64,000 nt of DNA from Drechslerella dactyloides (taxonomy: Eukaryota > Ascomycota > Orbiliomycetes > Orbiliales > Orbiliaceae): contig JAGTWJ010000001.1 of NCBI GenBank assembly GCA_020064725.1, positions 4,030,001 to 4,094,000 of the forward strand. Direction: 5' to 3'. Within the stretch, counting starts at the first letter, position 1. Every line of letters starts with the position of its first letter. Below, piece after piece: positions 56,501-64,000 of this stretch. Below the pieces are notes generated by a model. It was given only the letters and a program-made list of their open reading frames with translations. It did no database searches and was not told the origin of the DNA. Position numbers and translations under genes: made by a program.

Positions 56501-59500
56501 AATCCTTCTTTTTACGCGCCAATTTCGCCGTTGTAAGCCATAACGAGGACGTATAAGCGTCTGTAAAGCCACTAAATGCTCTGCTACTCCGTGTTAGCTT
56601 TAATTCACTATGAACGCAATCGATCTCGGTACCTACTTTGATAACGTGAGAAGGGCGCGTCGAAGTCCTAGGATATACTGCTTCTCGCGATGGGATGGAC
56701 CAAGTAGCGTCAATCTCGCATCAAGGGTTTGCTTGAAAGTTGCGAAGTCGGGGGTCCCGCTTTGAAACGTTGTGGTAATATGATGACACTCTGCAAAGGC
56801 CTGGAACTGGAATAGTAACTCATGACATGACCGTATCGAATTGGTGCCGGATAGTGTCATTGATCGCGTCAAATGATCGCGCCCTTCGCGGAGGATCGAT
56901 TCCAATGCGGCCGTGTCATTGCCACGGAATGCATTAATAGCTCGACCAACCGTGACATCGAACGACGTTCGTGCAGATTCCGGGCACTTATTGAGTAACA
57001 CCTCCAACTTCTCCCAGTTAAGAGATCTCCAAGCGGATTCGATCCCGAAGCCAAGAGCCTGATATAGGAGCGGTGTGTTTGCAGTGAGAATAGGCTCGAG
57101 ATGCGCCAGGAGTGTCTCTGTTTGATTCGTCGGTGAGCTTCAAGATAAGGACAGGAGGTCGATCACATATAGACTTACCGTGTTGACCGGACTCTTTCAG
57201 GCTTAAAAGCAAGCCGTACTGCAAATCAACTTCAGCAGGCTTATCTTTGAGCAGATGCTCATACCAACTTTGCACCGCTAGCCACCGACCGGCTTTCCGA
57301 TGCTCGAGAATCTGCTGTTCCACATTAACAACGCTTAATTTCGACGAAATCCCTTCTACACCGTCGGGTTCATCAATTTCGGCGTAGATGGACTGCATTT
57401 GAGTATACAGCGGCTCCATGTTGGCTTGTTCGCTTCGGCGTTTTCTCATATACTGCTCCCAATAAAAGAGTGCCCGAGAATAGGATTGACATTGAATGGA
57501 CCGCTCTCCAATCAGCCTTGGAGGCAGTTGGGCCAAGATAGCCTCCACTTGAATAATAGAGGAATCCGGTCCTCGATACACAGCTTCGGATGTCTGTCGT
57601 GCAAGCTGGGCATGCAAATCGGCATTGTAACGTCTTTTCTCACGAATCCATTTTGACATGTGGTCCACAAGAATAAAGACACTCTGACAGACTGAATATC
57701 AGCAAACGACTCTACTAAACGGAGAAATTTTGACACTTACTTCGCTACATCTTTTGACCATCTCAAACTCCTGGTTTTTCCCGACTGGCATTTCATATTG
57801 CAAAATTGAAAGTAATTCGAGGCATATATTATCTCTGTCTTCCGATGAGCCACTGATAATAATATGAAGCACGATATTTGGCAAGATGAAATTCAAGATG
57901 GATAGATCTTGGCCTTTGACAATTTTGCTAATGATATCTGCGAATAAGCTTTTGGTGTGGATACCCTGAGCCTTGGGGAGCAGGTCAAGGAGCAACTCTG
58001 TCAGCCATTCTCGATACGACTTTTGAGGAGAGAAGATCGGGTAGTCCGGTTTGTGGGTCGTTGCAACGGTCGATAACACGTATTTGGAACTCAAGTAAGG
58101 CGACAGAACATTTCTCGCGGTGACTGAAAAGTCATTCCATCTTCTCTGAATTGCGGGCGATACTTCAGTTCTCTGTCTAGTGAGAACCTCAGCGTTGAAG
58201 TTGCAAAACTTCAGCAATTCTTGCATTGCAAACGATAAGAATCCCTGGGTTCGAGTATCCGTCGCTGATAGGAATGCCCCAACGAGATGATGTTCCAGGA
58301 TGAAATGCGCGAATTGGACGCATTCTTCGGTTCTCTCGAAATTGTGGAGAATCATTAGGTCGTCCACCCTTCGAGACTTCTCGATACGATTCGGATCCAC
58401 TGCACCGATGATCCCCAAACACTCCGATGAAAGCTTGGGGATAATGTTTTGGGAGTGACTGTGTTTGACGCACGCATCGAGGAGGTTTCTGATGACTTCT
58501 GCGACGATTGAGTCTGGAATCTCGTCGTTCGTAATACTTCGAATAAACTGCTCATTTGATTCAAGATATTGCTCGAGTTCCACCAATGCTTGTTCAACGA
58601 CAAGGGGGTTCTCGTGCGTGCTTCTGATGGCTAGCACACGAAGCTTCTCTTTCAGGTCTGACTTTCTAGAGCTTGCGAGTTTCTGCTCGTAATCTCTGAA
58701 TGCTGGATCAAAATCGAGCAATGGAAGCGCGTCAGCCTCTTCCTGCAGTACGCTCCAGTGTTTCTCAAAGATGTTATCCACGAGATGCCTGCTCAGCTTC
58801 TTCGAGGATTCGTCGAAATCATCCCAGTGTTTGAGGAGAAGACAGAATACGACCGGAAAATACGACGTGATATCAACCGACGGCAGTTCAGCCATAAAAG
58901 CGCACCACCCAGCAAGTGCAGTTTCCTGGAGCCCTTTGATGTCGAGGGTAGACGACAAGCAAGCGGATATCTGTTTCGGAAAGGTTTCATCAGTAATGGT
59001 TGTCTTCAACTATGCACGTGTATCTAGCCTCCGTACCTGAGGTAGCCCGCTGATGATGCCGGTCTTCCCAAGTTTGATCATATCTCCGATCGCCTTCAAA
59101 TTACGCCGCTTTTCGCTCATTGAATGCTTCACTCGCACACTGAACAAAACATCTGAGTACTGTGTGATAATTCCGAGAACATGGGCTTCGAAGAATGACT
59201 GGAGCACGTCGACGTTCTTTTCCTTCTTCGATGTTCTTTTGTAACAAACCGCGGCAATGTTTCTGATCGCTTTTTGGGCCTACATAGACATTGTTATGGG
59301 CCAATCCGATAGATGACAGCAAAGTTATCGAGAAACTCACGTTGGGCTTGTAGTCTTCATTTAGTACTGCATAGCATCTGATGGTCTCTGCCATGATAGC
59401 GATAGGGTCTGCTTTGATTAGCTCGGAAAGACCCAGCCGCTGGAAGGTTTTGTCCGTCTGGACGAGTAACGACATCGAATATTCCTCAATATTTTCGTGC

Positions 59501-62500
59501 GGCTGGACGAAGAGGAGTCCGAGGATGGCTGTAATATGATGCATGCATACTTCGAAGAGGGATTCGGCGTTACTTTTCCGACAACTGTTATATGCCTGGA
59601 CCAAACTATCCAACACGTCGGATTTCCTGTTCATAATCATATGCGGAAGGGTGTAGGAGATTGTGTTTGCAAGAAAGTCTTGGGGTGAAGTCCCCAATAA
59701 AGTAGAAACACTCTGTATGACTTGGGGCTTCGTCCTCAAGAGACTCACGACGACTACGCTCAAGTCTCGCATGAACTGACTGAGGAGCGTCGACATTGAT
59801 ATATTCTTGGCTTGCGCCACGGCCTCGATCTGATGAAGCAATAGTGTGAGCACTTGCTTCCTTACGAATACGGAAATACCGAGTAAGTATTTTTCCCTTA
59901 CCTCATTATATGCGACTGCAGCGAGATAAGTGTTACTATGTCCGAGGTACCCCAGAAGCAGCCCCAATGCAAGATGCAGATCATCGCCCTCAAGAACCCT
60001 AAAAGGTGTGCTCAGTATGAATCGAGCACCGCAAGGGCGTAGTTTAGACATAACGAACCTCGAAATTCTACCCCAGGCGATAATGCAGGTTTCTTGGATC
60101 GTATCATCGGCTGTAGACGAAATCTCACGAACCCTCAACAGACAAGCTGTGCGTTCAGCCCTGGAGGTCTCGTCATGCTTCGAGAAGATCGAGAAATGGG
60201 GGAGCGTCATCCTGAATCAACAATTAGAGATGCATGTTTCGATTCGCTGGGACACGGAATGAAGGAGTAATACACTGCGAGTAGTCTTAGATCACTATTG
60301 GAACTCCGAAGAGCTTGGACACACCATTGCCCGAAGGCATGGTCGCTAAGGCTGTCATTTAGAGCACTGGAGCCATGCTTGACGATTTTTCGCATTGCTC
60401 GCATTCCGTATGCTCGAACATTGCTACTGTGGATAAAGACATCGGATTTTTGAATGGCTGCGAAAATTTGAAGCAGTTCGTCAGATGCTTGGAGATCTCC
60501 CTTGAGCTCAGGTGTTCTCTTAGCGGCATCGCAAGCAGCGCAGGGAACATGCAATTTATTAGCAGGATCCCCTACAGACTGGTCATGCGCTTCATCATCT
60601 TGTAAGCAAACTAATCTCCCAATTTCTTGGAAAACGTCAGATTGCTCATGTATAGAGAGCTTCGCAAACCCGTCACTAGATGCGATTCATTTAGCCGCGT
60701 TCATCATTTCTATGTCTTAACCGGGTTGAAACAGACGCCACACTTACACTGCAACAGCACTTAAACCAGTCAAGTCGGTCGACGGCCTTCCCCCGAGTTT
60801 CGAGAATAATCTCGAAACGGAAGCCTGTCTTGATCTTGACGCTTCACTCGGCTCCCCACTAGGGTCAAGTTTCCGCCTCTTCCTGGGGCCGCTCAAATCA
60901 CCCGCGTCCGCCAAATTGAGTGGTTCGGAGGGTGGGCTACTTGTAGAGGTGACTGTTGCATATAGGATTCGCAATGCAGGGCTTTGGAACTGCCATTCAT
61001 CGCCAGTGATCAGTTGCAGATTGGATTGTATCATTTGATGGAAAGCATAATCGTCCGAGCATATCATGGCAAACTTGAGCAGCGTTACCTAACGGTTTCC
61101 ACCGAGATTAGTTAAGCTCCGCACGTCAGATGGGCTGATTTTAGGAGGCGACCGTACCCTAAGATCCCTATGCCTTGCCTGCCACTTTGCCGAGTCTTGT
61201 ATCGTGCGTTTAATGCAAGGGACTAGATCCCGAGACAAGGTGACCCGCGCATCAACGGACTTCTCGGCAATCTGGAGAAGCAGAAGTACCAGGGCAGATA
61301 AGGATATTTCGGTTTCCTGGTCTATTTCTGAGATTGGGTTTAGAAGCAAAGCCTGGATAGAGCCAACGCCAAGCTTCTGGGCCAATTGAGAAAGCTGCGG
61401 GTAGGACGCTATGTCACGGGTGCTTATGATTTCTACCAGCGCCTCCAGAATCTGTTTGTGAAGTAGGACGGAGAGCCTCCTTTTGGCGGGGACAGCCACC
61501 CAGGCTTTGAGATAAAGACAGATTTGGACCAAGTCCGCAAGCAATGTGACGGAGAGGTCAAGATGAGGCTTGCTGATAGAGGCGAAGTCATGGCCCAGTC
61601 CGAGGTTTGCGACAACGAGGGTGATTTGTATTGCGATAGAACAGGCTTCCGCGGGATCTCCAAGAGTGAAGCTACTGCCTCTAGGGTCGGAAGGCGAAAG
61701 TTCCGACGTATGGTGTTGCTGTTGTTGGTAGAACGCTGTGGCGGGGAGGGTGATTGTGAATGATTTCCTCAACGTAGCTTTGACATCTGACCTGAAGGCC
61801 TCGACGACTCCTTTGAGAAGAAAAGACTGATTAGGTTCCGCGGGAAGGCCTCTGGAGAGAATTCATGTGGGCTTGCACGCGTCTGGAGGGTGGTCAAGGT
61901 GCGGGTGTCACGTTTTGTAAGAAATCAGCGTACCGTATACGCACGACTTGAGGTATGCGAGGGCGGCCCTGGCATGATCGCCCTCCGTTGGAAGCTGGGC
62001 AAGCTCCGAGATGACGACCTGGATGGTTTCTAGGATGTCGCGACGGATGGACAGCAGCTTGGTTCGACAGAGCAGCGGGAGAAGCCTCGGAAGCAGCCAG
62101 ATCCACTCGCATATTTGATTGGCGGGTTCGCCTTCCGCGGTCCTGTCTCCTTGCCAGAGGAGGTCATCGGGGTTCACGGCACGGACGAGGGTCCTAGGTG
62201 TGGCCTGGGTGACCAGGCGGATGATGGCGAGACAGTCCTTCGACTGCGACACGTGGGATTCCGCGGGGAGGAAAGGGTCGTCGTTGTAGAGGCCGTAGAG
62301 GACGACGCTCTGGACGAGGTTGACGTTGACGTCTTCGTTATCGGTGGGACAGGGCTGGCCGTCGCCGGAGGAGATGGCACCGGTGCCGGCACCAGCGATC
62401 TGGGTGTGATCGGGACGGTATATCGCGAGGACCTGCTCGAGGACGTTCTTGTTGGAGGCTCCGATCTGGGTCGCGGTGCCGCCGTCGGAGCCCAGATTGC

Positions 62501-62582
62501 GGCGGATGGCCTGGGCGAGCAGGGTTCCCTGGGGCGGGGCATTGGCCTGGGAGGCAGGTGCCGGCGACGAGGCCGGCGGCAT
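53582..62582 (-). CDS. ATR-family checkpoint kinase (Mec1/UvsB)
   Basis: This 9 kb multi-exon gene encodes a PI3K-like kinase of very roughly 2,500-2,700 residues. The first exon (61934-62582) starts MPPASSPAPASQ and continues across the splice with YGLPAEPNQSF. Central exons (about 61.8 to 55.8 kb) are helical HEAT/UME and FAT repeats. The kinase domain lies about 55.3-53.9 kb: CKPKDDLRKDARLMEFN (ATP-site Lys), GYILGLGDRHGENILYD (catalytic loop), then HVDFNCLFDKG. The FATC tail comes from NLVQMYIGWCAYF, its last nine codons on a 28 nt terminal exon (53582-53609) after an intron at 53610-53719. ATR rather than ATM or TOR is indicated by the LHDPLVEW and ENKLRGL sequences before FATC. The kinase senses RPA-coated DNA with Ddc2/Lcd1. 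Not every internal exon was resolved. An upstream in-frame ATG at 62702 would add low-complexity Cys/Ser residues. Confidence 0.88.
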
Positions 62583-62652
62583 GGCGGGATGACGGCAGCA
62601 GCGGCGGCAGCAGCAGCAGCAGAAGACGAAACCTGGAGATGACGAGGGAGGA

Positions 62653-62677
62653 GGAGAGAGAGAGAGAGAGAGAGAGG
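62653..62677. repeat. GA dinucleotide run
   Basis: A nearly pure AG/GA stretch on the plus strand just upstream of the ATR start. It reads as CT on the ATR sense strand. Confidence 0.85.
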
Positions 62678-62865
62678 GAGAGATCGCGAGATTGGGCCGC
62701 AAATGAGGGCGCTGCTTGGGGCGCGCGACAAGCGGCCCTCGACACGACTTCCGTGCTAACTAGCGGTAAGTAGCACAAACGGCGTCCCCGCCATCACCCG
62801 TCTGGCGGCTTGGCAACCGCAGCCGGCTGTTCCTCGAGCCCGGCTCCTCAGGGGCCCCGTCGCAT

Positions 62866-62929
62866 TCTCTCTCTCTTCTCTTCTCTTCTCTCGCCCTCTC
62901 TCTCTTTCTCTCTCTCGCTTTCTCTCTCA
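62866..62929. repeat. CT-rich simple repeat
   Basis: Runs of CT, interrupted by TTCTC and CG, on the plus strand in the leader of the right-edge gene. Confidence 0.8.
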
Positions 62930-63325
62930 TCCGTCCTTCGCTCCCCATCGCGACTTCCCTCCTCCCTCCCTCCCGTCCTTCTTCTCCTTCACGGCGACGC
63001 TGCTTTCGGGGTCCCGTCACGCCAACTAGTATCCTTGCATCGCCGCCGTCGTTTCGCTGGCCTATCGCCAACAGCAGCAATCCCGGCAGCGCTCCGGCAC
63101 TAGCACCATCCGCAGCAAGCAGACCGCAGTCCAGGCAGACCGCATCTCGCCAGCTACACACCAACATCAGCGCTCGCACCTGCGCCAGCGTCAGCAACGG
63201 AGAAGCAGAAGCACGAACGTTCATCAATTGGCAGTTCCGAGCTTCCGGTCCTCGCAATCGATCAGTCGTCCCGCCTCGTGGTCGTGGTTATCCAGCATCC
63301 AGTCTCGTCTCCACGTATCGTCCCG

Positions 63326-64000
63326 ATGATGGCTTCCAAACTCCAGCTGCCTCCTCTGAACTTCGAGTCGAGGGGTTCCCTGACCGCCGACTTCCAGATC
63401 CCGGACTCGCCTCCCCATTCCCGCCCGGCAACACCCTCGCGATATGAGGCCAACCAAGCGAGTGCCCGCGCCGGCGCCGACACCGCCACCACCAACCCAG
63501 CCGGCCACGCGTCAACATCGCCAACTTCTCGGATCACCGACCGCGCTCTCGCCAACGGCGACGGCAAAGGCGCCGGACTGGCCAGCAAGCCGTCGGTCTC
63601 CAGCTTACATGTGTCTCCAAACTCCCCGCCAATGTCCCCGCACTCGCCCCGGCCGGGCTCGGTGCGCCATTTGCTCTCCAAGATGAGCCTGTCCGGATCC
63701 TACAAGGAGGCCGACGAGGCCACGCTCTCGTCCATCAAGTCGCCGTCCCACGCATCGCAGAGCCTGCACGACGGCGACAGCGCGAGCGAACGCGCCATGT
63801 CCATCAGCAGCAAGGGATTCTTTTCCAGCTTCAGGAGAAATAGCTCCAAGCGGTCGGTCAGCTCGACCCGGAGCAAGATCACCGCTCCGCCGACACCGAT
63901 ATCCACCCCGCGAGCGCCGACCATCGAGGAGAAAACCGCGGAACTCATCAAGAAGAGCCCGCCCCCCCAGATTCCGGATCTGCCGCAAGCCTCGGTTTCC
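63326..64000 (+). CDS. Ser/Pro-rich protein, 5' part only (runs off the window)
   Basis: An ATG at 63326 (followed by a second ATG) opens a frame with no stop through the last base, 225 codons. The N-terminus reads MMASKLQLPPLNFESRG, then PDSPPHSRPATPSRYE. The sequence is Ser/Pro/Ala-rich and largely disordered. Recognisable but unassigned blocks are SVRHLLSKMSLSGSYKEAD, SISSKGFFSSFRRNSSKRS and TIEEKTAELIKKSPPPQIP. Many SP and TP sites suggest proline-directed phosphorylation. I do not recognise the family. A regulatory or trafficking protein with a later structured domain is likely, but the domain lies outside the window. The gene is divergent from the ATR gene. Confidence 0.7.
   Translation, partial: MMASKLQLPPLNFESRGSLTADFQIPDSPPHSRPATPSRYEANQASARAGADTATTNPAGHASTSPTSRITDRALANGDGKGAGLASKPSVSSLHVSPNSPPMSPHSPRPGSVRHLLSKMSLSGSYKEADEATLSSIKSPSHASQSLHDGDSASERAMSISSKGFFSSFRRNSSKRSVSSTRSKITAPPTPISTPRAPTIEEKTAELIKKSPPPQIPDLPQASVS

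Larger units (their letters stand above)
62583..63325. promoter_or_regulatory. Divergent promoter between the ATR gene and the right-edge gene, with GA and CT tracts
   Basis: 743 bp separate the divergent starts. A GA run lies at about 62653-62677, and CT-rich runs lie at about 62866-62929 on the plus strand. In each case the sense strand of the transcript going outward is CT-rich, as is common for fungal 5' leaders. No gene lies here. Confidence 0.6.

Noticed and set aside
1..64000. CRISPR arrays, operons, ribosome binding sites or other prokaryotic features
   Set aside because: The window is intron-rich fungal nuclear DNA. No regularly spaced repeats were seen.

Overview
This is a nuclear segment of a filamentous ascomycete (Pezizomycotina). 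Genes are protein-coding, lie about equally on both strands, and are broken by many short spliceosomal introns (about 50-130 nt, GT-AG, with CTAAC/CTGAC-type branch sites). The products are conserved fungal housekeeping proteins such as Got1, profilin, the 21 kDa complex I subunit, the DASH subunit Hsk3, Ski2 and an ATR/Mec1 kinase. The class or genus cannot be fixed from sequence reading alone. No tRNA, rRNA, transposon, CRISPR array or prokaryote-style operon was seen.

Layout from left to right: Nse1 (-) and Got1 (+) share a divergent promoter, followed by profilin (-) and an F-box protein (-). Then comes an almost 8 kb stretch without a recognisable gene. Its right half (from a TATA-like box near 11255) looks like the very long, pyrimidine-rich 5' leader of an HSF-type transcription factor (15112-17078, +). 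After that come a small lysine-rich nuclear-type protein (-), succinyl-CoA ligase beta subunit (-), Hgh1 (+), a Rab GTPase (+), a xanthine/hypoxanthine phosphoribosyltransferase (-), Arp6 (-), NC2-beta/Dr1 (+), an Sxm1/Nmd5-type importin (-), Ski2 RNA helicase (-), complex I 21 kDa subunit (+), Mediator Med17 (-), DASH Hsk3 (-), TFIIF alpha (+), flavocytochrome b2-type L-lactate dehydrogenase (+), Csm3/Swi3 (-), IMP 5'-nucleotidase Isn1 (-), the 9 kb ATR/Mec1/UvsB kinase (-), and the 5' part of a Ser/Pro-rich protein (+) that runs off the right edge.

There is no single operon-like system. Recurrent themes are polymerase II transcription (NC2-beta, Med17, TFIIF alpha, Arp6 for H2A.Z exchange), genome stability (Nse1, Csm3, ATR), nucleotide salvage (phosphoribosyltransferase and Isn1) and mitochondrial energy metabolism (succinyl-CoA ligase, complex I, lactate dehydrogenase). 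They look like ordinary interspersed housekeeping genes.

The most striking signal is in gene structure. At least ten internal exons of 20 nt or less are needed to restore conserved reading frames: 5 nt in the phosphoribosyltransferase, 6 and 12 nt in the Rab gene, 8, 11 and 15 nt in Isn1, 16 nt in profilin and in Got1, 17 nt in the complex I subunit and 20 nt in lactate dehydrogenase. Several encode invariant motifs. Further points are one apparent GC-AG intron, two introns that are multiples of three with no stop, and a long leader holding a perfect GA/TC palindrome. Exon models below were assembled by eye from splice signals and protein family conservation. For most genes the exon lengths sum to a multiple of three.
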